54,667 nt of DNA from Geobacteraceae bacterium. GTDB lineage: Bacteria > Desulfobacterota > Desulfuromonadia > Geobacterales > Geobacteraceae. Of this stretch, positions 35,817 to 43,337 are shown piece after piece. The stretch is from NCBI GenBank assembly GCA_029975275.1, contig JARKPN010000035.1, positions 1 through 54,667 on the forward strand. Direction: 5' to 3'. The notes under the pieces are model-generated. The model had not been told where the DNA came from, did not search any database, and saw only the letters and a list, made by a program, of their open reading frames with translations. Each line of letters starts with the position of its first letter. Position 1 is the first letter of the stretch. The translations under genes and the position numbers were made by a program.

Positions 35817-37631
35817 ATGCATTTCGGCGGTATCTACGAAGACGAAATAGTCGGCAAGGCCTACGACAAGCGGCTCCTGGGGCGCTTTGTGCGCTACCTC
35901 CGTCCCTACCGCCGGCTGGTGGTCCTGAGCCTGCTGCTGCTGCCGCTCATTGCCGCGGCCAAGCTGGCCCAGCCCTGGCTGCTGAAGCTGGCCATCGACA
36001 ACCACATCGTCAGCGGCAGGATGGAGGGGCTGCCGTTCCTTTCCCTCAGCTACTTCGCCCTGATCATCGGAGACGGGCTCCTTACCTACCTGGAGATCTA
36101 TCTTCTGCAGTACCTGGGGCAGCGGGTCATGTTCGACCTCCGGGTGGATCTCTTTTCCCACATCCACCGCCTTTCCGCCTCGTTCTTCGACCGTACCCCC
36201 ACCGGCGGCCTGGTGACCAGGGTCACCAGCGACGTGGAGGTGCTGGGTGAGATGTTCACCGCCGGGATCATCTCCATCGTGGGGGACGTGCTGGTGCTGG
36301 CCGGGATCGTCGGCATCATGCTCTGGATGAACCTGAAGCTTTCGCTGGTCACCTTCACCGTGCTGCCGCTGCTGCTCTACATCGTGTTCACCTTCCGTAC
36401 CAGGATGCGCACCTCTTTCCGCGAGGTGCGGGCCAGGCTCTCCAACCTGAACTCCTTCCTGGCCGAGAGCATCGGCGGCATGGCCGTGGTGCAGCTGTTC
36501 AACCGCCAGGCAGCGGAGCAGCGGGAGTTCACCCGCCTGAACGCCGCCTACCGGGACGCCAACCTGCCGGTGATCACCTGGGACGCGGCCCTGTTCGCGG
36601 CGGTGGAGGCGCTCTCGTCGGTGGCGGTGGGACTCATCGTCTGGTACGGCGGTGGCGAGATCATCCGCGGCACCCTGACCTTCGGGGCACTGGTGGCCTT
36701 TATCCAGTACATCGAGAAGTTCTTCGCCCCTATCCGCGACCTGTCGGCCAAGTACTCCATCATGCAGGGAGCCATGGCCGCGCTGGAGCGGATCTTCGGC
36801 CTGCTGGACGTGGAGAAAGACTCGGACCTGCCAGGTTTTCGAAGCCTGGCAGGTATTGAATCCCCCTTGATGGGAGGGGGTCGGGGGGAGGGTGAGCCAA
36901 GCCCCATTCAAACCATCGAATTCCGTGACGTCTGGTTCGCCTACAATGGCGACGACTATGTCCTGAAGGCTTTCAACCTGACCATCCGGCGCGGGGAGAA
37001 GCTGGCCCTGGTGGGAGAGACCGGCGGCGGCAAGACCACCGTCACCAGGCTCCTGTCGAGGTTCTACGAGGTGAGCAAGGGGAGCATCCTCATCGACGGC
37101 CGGGACATCCGGGAGATCCCGCTCGACGAGCTGCGGGGCAGGATAGGGGTGGTGCTCCAGGAGCCGTTCCTGTTCACCGGCTCGATCCGGTACAACATAT
37201 CGCTCGGAGACGAGGCGGCCGGGCAGAGGGTGGAACGGGCTGCGGAGATGGTGGGTGCGGACCGCTTCATCCGTAACCTCCCCAACGGGTTCGACGAGGA
37301 GGTGCGGGAGCGGGGGAGCAACCTTTCGGTGGGGGAGCGGCAGTTGATCTCCTTTGCCCGGGCCGTGGCCTTCGACCCGGAGATCCTGGTCCTGGACGAG
37401 GCCACCTCCAGCGTGGACACGGCCAGCGAGCGGCTCATCCAGGAGGGGCTCACGGGGCTGCTGGCGGGCCGCACCTCGCTGGTGGTGGCCCATCGCCTCT
37501 CCACGGTCAGGGACGCCGACCGGATCGTGGTCATCCACAAGGGGGAGAAGGCCGAGGAGGGGAGCCACGAGGAGTTGATGGCGCGGCAGGGGTTGTACTA
37601 CCGCCTGTATCAGCTCCAGTTCAGGGATTGA
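35817..37631 (+). CDS. ABC exporter half (MdlB-like) with repeat-derived linker
   Basis: A 604-residue permease-ATPase half. Six membrane helices lie in about 20-325; Walker A is GETGGGKTTVT, the signature is LSVGERQL (degenerate at the first Gly, common in this subfamily), and Walker B is ILVLDEATSS. Between the two domains, around residues 337-362, sits an unusual stretch (DLPGFRSLAG then MGGGRGEGEP) encoded by a palindromic repeat and a G-rich repeat inserted in-frame. The gene is separated from its partner by the GxxExxY remnant. A terminator follows at 37645-37682. Confidence 0.93.
   Translation: MHFGGIYEDEIVGKAYDKRLLGRFVRYLRPYRRLVVLSLLLLPLIAAAKLAQPWLLKLAIDNHIVSGRMEGLPFLSLSYFALIIGDGLLTYLEIYLLQYLGQRVMFDLRVDLFSHIHRLSASFFDRTPTGGLVTRVTSDVEVLGEMFTAGIISIVGDVLVLAGIVGIMLWMNLKLSLVTFTVLPLLLYIVFTFRTRMRTSFREVRARLSNLNSFLAESIGGMAVVQLFNRQAAEQREFTRLNAAYRDANLPVITWDAALFAAVEALSSVAVGLIVWYGGGEIIRGTLTFGALVAFIQYIEKFFAPIRDLSAKYSIMQGAMAALERIFGLLDVEKDSDLPGFRSLAGIESPLMGGGRGEGEPSPIQTIEFRDVWFAYNGDDYVLKAFNLTIRRGEKLALVGETGGGKTTVTRLLSRFYEVSKGSILIDGRDIREIPLDELRGRIGVVLQEPFLFTGSIRYNISLGDEAAGQRVERAAEMVGADRFIRNLPNGFDEEVRERGSNLSVGERQLISFARAVAFDPEILVLDEATSSVDTASERLIQEGLTGLLAGRTSLVVAHRLSTVRDADRIVVIHKGEKAEEGSHEELMARQGLYYRLYQLQFRD
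36826..36897. repeat. Palindromic repeat plus G-rich repeat inside the ABC gene
   Basis: ACCTGCCAGG (36826-36835) and CCTGGCAGGT (36845-36854) form a stem around TTCGAA. A second element (36861-36897), CCCCCTTGATGGGAGGGGG and then G-rich, follows. Their total length keeps the reading frame. The first element has a sister copy at 40215-40247. Confidence 0.7.
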
Positions 37632-37644
37632 GAAAATAAAATGC

Positions 37645-37682
37645 CAAACCCCCTGCCGCCGGGAGAAGGGGGTTTGGTTTAT
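37645..37682. terminator. Bidirectional terminator between ABC exporter and PilZ genes
   Basis: An 11-bp perfect stem (37645-37655 with 37668-37678) followed by TTTATA on the plus strand and flanked by A-rich sequence on the other side, so it can serve both converging genes. Confidence 0.75.
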
Positions 37683-37706
37683 AAGTTTGTATGCGTGTTG
37701 AACCTG

Positions 37707-38054
37707 TTAGGCGCTGAAGGCCTTGAACGCCCGCAGATAGCTCTCTATCACCCGCAGTCCCTCGCCGTCAATCTCCAGGAACTCGATACCCGCGCTGTAG
37801 TACTTGTCGTCGCGCTTCTCCGCGTGCTTGACCATGCCCCTGACGTCCACCAGGTCCTCCTCCAGCCCGATGGTTATCAAGAGACGCTGGTCCGGTTCAA
37901 AGGGAATATGAGTTTCGAGCAGGATCCCCTCCATGCTGATATTGAGGGTCCTTCCCATGGCACGGGTCACTATCTCACCCTTGTCGTTGAGCAGGACATA
38001 CTCCAACAGATTCAGGGCATCCATCCTGATGCTTCGACGCTGGCCGTTGTTCAT
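37707..38054 (-). CDS. PilZ domain protein
   Basis: A 115-residue single-domain PilZ protein. Its binding elements are QRRSIRM near the N-terminus and LNISMEGILLE (NxSxxG). It differs enough from the protein at 14832-15194 to be a separate receptor. The ATG at 38054 is chosen because GGGGGA lies just upstream; the frame is open to 38096. Target unknown. Confidence 0.82.
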   Translation of the reverse strand: MNNGQRRSIRMDALNLLEYVLLNDKGEIVTRAMGRTLNISMEGILLETHIPFEPDQRLLITIGLEEDLVDVRGMVKHAEKRDDKYYSAGIEFLEIDGEGLRVIESYLRAFKAFSA

Positions 38055-38197
38055 CCATCCCCCCTGTGGTGCGACCAAATAATCGATAAAAATCATGGCG
38101 GTTTTCGCCGGATAAACGGTTCTGCTCCATGCCGGAGCACGGCGGTTGCCGCATTCTAATGTATTTCTGTATCATTTACCATACTTTTCCTGTTACG

Positions 38198-40177
38198 TCA
38201 CCATATGTAATCCTTTGCGAGACCTCTTTTGTCATGTCCCGCAAGGACGTGGAACACCCGGAGCCGCTTCAGTTTCGGCGGTGACAGGGCGCCGATGGGC
38301 ACGTAGACTATTTTCTTCCCCAGCCTGGCCGCAATCTGCCTGAAACCGCTGCGGGGCGGGCGGGCGGCCACGTAGACCACGTGCTTTTCGCGCGAGTAGT
38401 CCAAGGCCGCCAGCAGCAGCACCTCGGCCTTGCCCCGGGCAAAGGAGTAGTCGCTGTCCTGCCAGACGTCGTACATGCGGCGGGGAGGGTAGGAGAGGAG
38501 AAAACCGCCGTATTCGCAGCGGCAGATCCCGGGACCCACCACGTTGTCCGTCGGCGGGGTGGCGTAAAACGCCATGTCCGATTCCTGGTCGTGCTCGCCG
38601 AGCCAGGTCATCAGGTAGGGGAATTTCTTCCCGCCCCGGTCCTCGTCGAATATCACCACCACGCTTCCCACACCCCCCTTTACCCTCAGGTTCTCGCGCA
38701 CGTAGATCTTCCCTTCGTGCAGGTTCCTGATGGTCTGCCGCACGTCGATGCCGTCCAGGACGGAAGCGACGAAGGGCTCGACCCGGCTCTGCTCCTCCGT
38801 GAGCAGGTGTGTCCCCTTCCGCTTGAGGAACCGGCCGTACTCCTCGATCACCAGGTCCTCGGGCGGGTAGGAGCAGATGGACGGGTTGTCGAACCCCTCC
38901 AGCCATTCGCCCGGACGCTTTTGCCCTTTCCGGTTCAGAAACCGCAGGTGCGAAAACCCCTTTGCCTCGTGCCGGGAGCGGGGACGGAAGCGGATCCGGC
39001 GGCTGCCGGCCGCCAGGTCCTCGGGACGGAGCCGCAGGGTGGGGAGCTCGGCGCTCTCCCGCTGCCAGGGGTAGAAGCCGGCCAGCCGCCAGAAGGCATA
39101 GGCGAAGTTGTCGTCCAGGCACCCCCGGGCCGCGGCCAGCATCTGGAACAGGTCGGGGAGCAGACGGCCCGCGACCAGCGCGTAGTTGCGGGAAAAGCGG
39201 AAAAAGGCCCGCTTCTGCCAGAGGTGGACCGTCTCGCCGGTCTCCTGCCGGTAGTGCCGGGCAGCCTCGCGGAACAGCCGGAGCATGGCCCGCTGCCGGT
39301 CGGGTCCGTCACCCTCGCGGCCCGCGTGGTGGGCGCTCCTTACCACAGCCTCGAACAGCGCCTCCTCTTCGGGCAGGTCCCGTTTTCCTCCGGCAATCAG
39401 CTCGAAGGCACTGAAGCTCCGGCGCAGGGAACGCTGATCAGCGGCGGGCTCCGACGGAAGGGGCGAGCGGCGCAGCTCGTACAGGGCCGAAAGAAAGGGA
39501 TATTCCCCCAGGATCTCCCGGCACGAGTCGGGGTGGAGGTTGCAGAGGGAGATCCCCTCCCGCCTGACCCGCTCCAGCGGCACCGCCTGGGGTTGCCCAT
39601 AACAGGCCTTCAGCCGTTCCAGGTGGGCCATGCCGCACACCAGCAGGATCCGTTCGTGGGAAGCCGCCAGTTGCCGGAGGCGGAAGGCCATGCCCCGCTC
39701 CCGGATCAGGTCTTCCCTGCCGGGAGGGGAGCCTCTGCCGGCCTTGAGGTACTCGGTGTAGTAGGGGGCGAGCCCGATGCGCTGCACGGCGTAGGAATCG
39801 GGCAGATGCTCCTGGTGGACCGGATAGTCCTCCAGGTCCACGTCCACGAAGGCGAGGGGCAGCTCGCGCTCCAGGGCAAGCCGTGCCGCCTCCACCAGGG
39901 GGTCGGCCGGCTCGATGAGGAGGAACACGGTCTCGCTTCCCCGCGGGTCCCGCTTTCCGGACACGCGGATGTCGTAGCGGAGCACCGAGATCTGCGGCAG
40001 CCGACGCACCCCGTGCAGGAAGGGCGCCTCCAGGGTGGCCGGCAGCTCGACCGCGATGCAGTCGGGCGAGACCCGATCAACCGCCCTGCGCACCAGAGAG
40101 GCGAACTCCATCTTGTAGTGGAGTATCGGGAGGGCGTGAACGGGACCGAATTTTTCGAGGTAAAGTTTTTGGGACAT
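38198..40177 (-). CDS. Uncharacterised 659-residue protein with TraB/ChaN-like N-terminus
   Basis: I do not recognise a named family for the full protein. Residues about 1-200 resemble TraB/PrgY-like or DUF5682 domains: an opening strand with a His (ALPILHYKMEF), PDCIAVELPATLE, and RILLVCGMAHLERLK, where the family has a catalytic Glu and a GxxH motif. The C-terminal half (about 380-659) is basic and has conserved-looking blocks SVVVIFDEDRGGKKFPYL and GICRCEYGGFLLSYPP. There is no signal peptide or membrane segment. It follows larE on the same strand after a 76-bp gap holding a palindromic repeat. The ribosome site is weak, so the start is uncertain. Confidence 0.7.
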   Translation of the reverse strand: MSQKLYLEKFGPVHALPILHYKMEFASLVRRAVDRVSPDCIAVELPATLEAPFLHGVRRLPQISVLRYDIRVSGKRDPRGSETVFLLIEPADPLVEAARLALERELPLAFVDVDLEDYPVHQEHLPDSYAVQRIGLAPYYTEYLKAGRGSPPGREDLIRERGMAFRLRQLAASHERILLVCGMAHLERLKACYGQPQAVPLERVRREGISLCNLHPDSCREILGEYPFLSALYELRRSPLPSEPAADQRSLRRSFSAFELIAGGKRDLPEEEALFEAVVRSAHHAGREGDGPDRQRAMLRLFREAARHYRQETGETVHLWQKRAFFRFSRNYALVAGRLLPDLFQMLAAARGCLDDNFAYAFWRLAGFYPWQRESAELPTLRLRPEDLAAGSRRIRFRPRSRHEAKGFSHLRFLNRKGQKRPGEWLEGFDNPSICSYPPEDLVIEEYGRFLKRKGTHLLTEEQSRVEPFVASVLDGIDVRQTIRNLHEGKIYVRENLRVKGGVGSVVVIFDEDRGGKKFPYLMTWLGEHDQESDMAFYATPPTDNVVGPGICRCEYGGFLLSYPPRRMYDVWQDSDYSFARGKAEVLLLAALDYSREKHVVYVAARPPRSGFRQIAARLGKKIVYVPIGALSPPKLKRLRVFHVLAGHDKRGLAKDYIW

Positions 40178-40214
40178 GGGGGATAAAAGTCGGTTCTTTC
40201 CGGATAAACCAAGA

Positions 40215-40247
40215 AGACCTGCCAGATTTCGAAAACCTGGCAGGTCT
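40215..40247. repeat. Palindromic repeat, sister of the one inside the ABC gene
   Basis: AGACCTGCCA (40215-40224) pairs with TGGCAGGTCT (40238-40247) around a loop containing TTTCGAAA. It shares the ACCTGCCAG...TTCGAA...CTGGCAGGT layout with 36826-36854, so both belong to a dispersed family. Confidence 0.75.
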
Positions 40248-40253
40248 CGGGGA

Positions 40254-41078
40254 TTAACTTTCCGTCGCGGCGGCGCCCCCTTCGTTCATGCTGCCGGTGC
40301 GGTACCCCTCCAGGTCGAGGGATACGTAGGTGAAACCCGCCGACTTGAAAAAGCGAACCACCGAGCCGCGCAGATGTTCGTCCAGGAGACGGGGGATCTC
40401 CTCCCTCCCGACCTCGATGCGGGCCGTGTCGTGGTGGAACCTGACCCGGAAGGTCCTGAAGCCCGCCTCCTTGAGGAACTCCTCGCACCGCTCGATGCGG
40501 CCGAGCCGGCCGGCGGTGATCTCGGTCCCGTAGGGGAAGCGGCTGGCCAGGCAGGCATAGGGCTGCTTGTCCCAGGTGGGGAGCCCCATCTCCCGGCTCA
40601 AGACCCGGATCTCCCCCTTGGACAGCCCGGCCTCCAGCAGCGGGCTGCGCACCCCCAGCTCCATGGCGGCGCTGCGGCCGGGACGGAAGTCTCCCAGGTC
40701 GTCGGTGTTGCTGCCGTCCGCCACGAAGGCGAGCCCCAGTTCGGACGCCTTTTCCAGGCAGAGCTGAAACAGCTCCTTCTTGCAGAAGTAGCAGCGTTCC
40801 CGGGGATTGGCGGCGAAGCCGGGGATCTCCAGCTCGTTGGATTCCACGACAATTCGCGGGGCGCCTATCATCCCGGCCAGCTCGGTCGCCTGGCGAAATT
40901 CCGAGAGCGGGTAGGTGGGGGAGGTGGCGGTGACGGCCCAGGCCCGGTCGCCCAGCACGTCGCGGGCCACCTTCAGCAGGAAGGTCGAATCCACTCCGCC
41001 GGAGAAGGCGACCAGGACGGAGCCCATCCCTGCCAGGGATTGCCTCAACTCTTCGTATTTCGAACGGACAGTGCCCAT
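40254..41078 (-). CDS. larE: LarE-type ATP-dependent sacrificial sulphur transferase
   Basis: A 274-residue PP-loop enzyme (SGGVDS, 26-31). LarE activates the pyridinium carboxylate by AMP and donates its own cysteine sulphur to build the nickel-pincer nucleotide of lactate racemase-like enzymes. The sacrificial Cys176 is present (QPYACLASR) at the same position number as in Lactobacillus plantarum LarE. The ATG at 41078 lies two bases after the cysK stop, so translation is coupled. LarB, LarC and LarA are not in the window. Confidence 0.9.
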   Translation of the reverse strand: MGTVRSKYEELRQSLAGMGSVLVAFSGGVDSTFLLKVARDVLGDRAWAVTATSPTYPLSEFRQATELAGMIGAPRIVVESNELEIPGFAANPRERCYFCKKELFQLCLEKASELGLAFVADGSNTDDLGDFRPGRSAAMELGVRSPLLEAGLSKGEIRVLSREMGLPTWDKQPYACLASRFPYGTEITAGRLGRIERCEEFLKEAGFRTFRVRFHHDTARIEVGREEIPRLLDEHLRGSVVRFFKSAGFTYVSLDLEGYRTGSMNEGGAAATES

Positions 41079-41080
41079 GC

Positions 41081-42004
41081 TCAGTCGAAGATCCCGGTGG
41101 AGAGATACCTTTCGCCGGTATCGCACATGACCGTGACCACGTTTTTCCCCTTGCCGAGTTTCCTTGCCAGTTGGAGCGCAGCGTGGAAATTGGCGCCGGA
41201 CGAGATGCCGACCAGCATCCCCTCTCCCTTGGCCAGGCTCAGTGCGGCGGCGAAGGCCTCCTCGTTCTTGACCCTGATGACCTCGTCGTAGATGGAGGTG
41301 TTCAGCACCTCGGGGACGAAGCCCGCGCCGATCCCCTGGATCTTGTGCGGACCGGGCTCGCCGCCCGACAGGACCGGGGAGTCGGCGGGCTCCACTGCGG
41401 CTATGCGGACGGCAGGGTTATGTTCTTTCAGCACCTCGCCCACACCGGTGATGGTGCCGCCGGTGCCGACTCCGGCCACGAAGCCGTCGATGGAGAGTCC
41501 TTCCATGGCCGACAGGATCTCCGGGCCGGTTGTCCGGCGGTGGGCCTCCGGGTTGGCCGGGTTCTTGAACTGCTGGGGCATGAAGTAGCCTTCCAGGGTC
41601 GAAAGCTCCTCGGCCTTCTGGACCGCGCCCCGCATCCCCTGGGCGCCGGGGGTCAGAATCAGTTCGGCTCCATAGGCGGCCAGGAGCCTTCTCCGCTCGA
41701 TGGTCATGGTGTCCGGCATGGTCAGGACCAGCTTGTACCCCTTGACGGCGCATACCATGGAGAGCCCGATGCCGGTGTTCCCGCTGGTCGGCTCGACCAC
41801 CGTCGCGCCCGGCTTGAGACGTCCGTCCCGCTCCGCCGCCTCTATCATCGCCCGGCAGATCCGGTCCTTGACGCTCCCGCCCGGGTTGTTGGATTCCATT
41901 TTGACATAGATGGCTGCGGCGTCATCCTGGGCCAGCTTCGTGATCCGGACCAGAGGTGTTGCGCCGATCTGGGCCAGGATGTCGTCACTCTTCAGTACGG
42001 GCAT
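41081..42004 (-). CDS. cysK: Cysteine synthase (O-acetylserine sulfhydrylase)
   Basis: A 307-residue PLP enzyme that makes cysteine from O-acetylserine and sulphide. Lys46 ([10 protein letters not shown]) holds [11 protein letters not shown] binds the substrate, and GTGGTITG binds the PLP phosphate. AAAGGAG precedes the ATG. It sits between an Rrf2 regulator and larE, all coupled on the minus strand, so cysteine supply and a cysteine-consuming sulphur transferase are co-expressed. Confidence 0.95.
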   Translation of the reverse strand: MPVLKSDDILAQIGATPLVRITKLAQDDAAAIYVKMESNNPGGSVKDRICRAMIEAAERDGRLKPGATVVEPTSGNTGIGLSMVCAVKGYKLVLTMPDTMTIERRRLLAAYGAELILTPGAQGMRGAVQKAEELSTLEGYFMPQQFKNPANPEAHRRTTGPEILSAMEGLSIDGFVAGVGTGGTITGVGEVLKEHNPAVRIAAVEPADSPVLSGGEPGPHKIQGIGAGFVPEVLNTSIYDEVIRVKNEEAFAAALSLAKGEGMLVGISSGANFHAALQLARKLGKGKNVVTVMCDTGERYLSTGIFD

Positions 42005-42039
42005 TTACAGTCTCCTTTCAGCGGCGGCGATAATCTCGG

Positions 42040-42507
42040 CTAGATATAGTAGGTGAAGCGATGATCCTGCTCCCGCTTGATCCCCAGGGACTGGCCCCGC
42101 TCGCACAGGGTCTTCAGGGTTATGCCGGAAAAGTACTCGTTGAGCTTTTCACAGGCGTCCCGCCAGACCGTCTGGGTCACGCAACTGCCGTCGAAGGAAC
42201 ACTCGGCCTTTTTGCGCTTCCCTTCCCCGGTGCAGTCCACCAGCAGGGTGTCCCCCTCCGCCGCTTCCAGGATCTCCCGGACGGTTATCTGTTCCGGCTT
42301 CCTGGCCAGGTAGTATCCTCCCTGGGGCCCCCGCTTGCTCTTGAGGATGTCCGCTTTCTTGAAGCTCTGGAAGATCTGTTCCAGGTAGCGGGGCGAAATG
42401 TCCTGCCTGCGTGAGATGTCCTTGATCTGGGCGGGAAGGGTGCCTGAATTGTAGGCCATGTCGAAAAGGGCGCGCAGACCGTAACGGCTCTTTGTCGAAA
42501 GTCTCAT
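42040..42507 (-). CDS. Rrf2/IscR family regulator
   Basis: A 155-residue winged-helix regulator. The N-terminus MRLSTKSRYGLRALFDMA is the canonical Rrf2 DNA-binding region. Three cysteines (92, 103, 109) have spacing C-x10-C-x5-C, close to the C-x5-C-x5-C of IscR, so it may carry an iron-sulphur cluster; CymR-type regulators of cysteine metabolism lack these. It heads the cysK-larE operon and probably controls it and itself. The ATG at 42507 has AAAGGAG upstream. Confidence 0.9.
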   Translation of the reverse strand: MRLSTKSRYGLRALFDMAYNSGTLPAQIKDISRRQDISPRYLEQIFQSFKKADILKSKRGPQGGYYLARKPEQITVREILEAAEGDTLLVDCTGEGKRKKAECSFDGSCVTQTVWRDACEKLNEYFSGITLKTLCERGQSLGIKREQDHRFTYYI

Positions 42508-42578
42508 AAAATGAACTCCTTTAGCACGGCAAGCCTTTGGATTTTCCATGCTTCATGCACGTGGACCGTTAAAGACAC

Positions 42579-42606
42579 TCTATATTATGCCCATTATTCC
42601 TGTCAA
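42579..42606 (-). promoter_or_regulatory. Promoter of the Rrf2-cysK-larE operon
   Basis: On the minus strand a consensus TTGACA (42606-42601), 16-base spacer, TATAGA (42584-42579). The leader is about 65 bases. Confidence 0.65.
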
Positions 42607-42723
42607 GAACGCAAATTTTGATGATTAAAATTCTTCATAGTGCAGCTGAAGTTTCCCGGGGTTGTCCTCGACGGTGATATCTGCTAGGATTCCCAAAAAC
42701 CGTTATCAAACCGGGAGGATTTC

Positions 42724-43290
42724 ATGAAAAAGCTTATCAAGAAAGGGAGCCTGCTGTTCCCGACGCCGGCGGTCATGGTGTCGTGCGCCTGTGAGGGGAG
42801 CGCGCCCAATATCATCACCATCGCCTGGGTCGGCGTGGTCTGCTCCGAACCGCCGGTGGTGAGCGTCTCCATACGGCCGGGTCGCCACTCCCACGGTCTG
42901 GTCAGGAAATCGGGGGAATTCGTGATCAACATTCCCTGCCGGGATCAGCTCAGGGCTCTGGACTACTGCGGAGTTGCCAGCGGAAGGGATGTGGACAAGT
43001 TCAGGGAGCTGGGACTGACCCCGGCGCGGGGGAGCCAGGTGGCCGCGCCGCTCATCGGGGAATGCCCGGTCAACCTGGAATGCCGGGTGATCGACGTGAG
43101 GAGCCTGGGGACCCACGACCTGTTCCTGGGGGAGGTGGTCGCGGTGCACATGGACGAGGAGGTCATGGACGCCAGGGGAAGCGTCGATATCGCCAGGCTG
43201 CGGCCCATCGGCTACTGCCCCCAGGCTTCCCAGTACTGGAGTCTCGGGGAGGCCATCGGGACTTACGGTTTCACCGGCGGCAAGAAGTAG
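42724..43290 (+). CDS. Flavin reductase family protein
   Basis: A 188-residue split-barrel FMN-binding protein. The flavin-binding region is NIITIAWVGVVCSEPPVVSV with SIRPGRHS. Members reduce FMN or act as flavoredoxin-type electron carriers in anaerobes; the latter is likely here. GGGAGG precedes the ATG. It is divergent from the Rrf2 operon and transcribed alone. Confidence 0.87.
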   Translation: MKKLIKKGSLLFPTPAVMVSCACEGSAPNIITIAWVGVVCSEPPVVSVSIRPGRHSHGLVRKSGEFVINIPCRDQLRALDYCGVASGRDVDKFRELGLTPARGSQVAAPLIGECPVNLECRVIDVRSLGTHDLFLGEVVAVHMDEEVMDARGSVDIARLRPIGYCPQASQYWSLGEAIGTYGFTGGKK

Positions 43291-43337
43291 CCGGGCGTTC
43301 CCCCTCAATCGGCTGTCGTGCACATCCCTTCTCCCCC

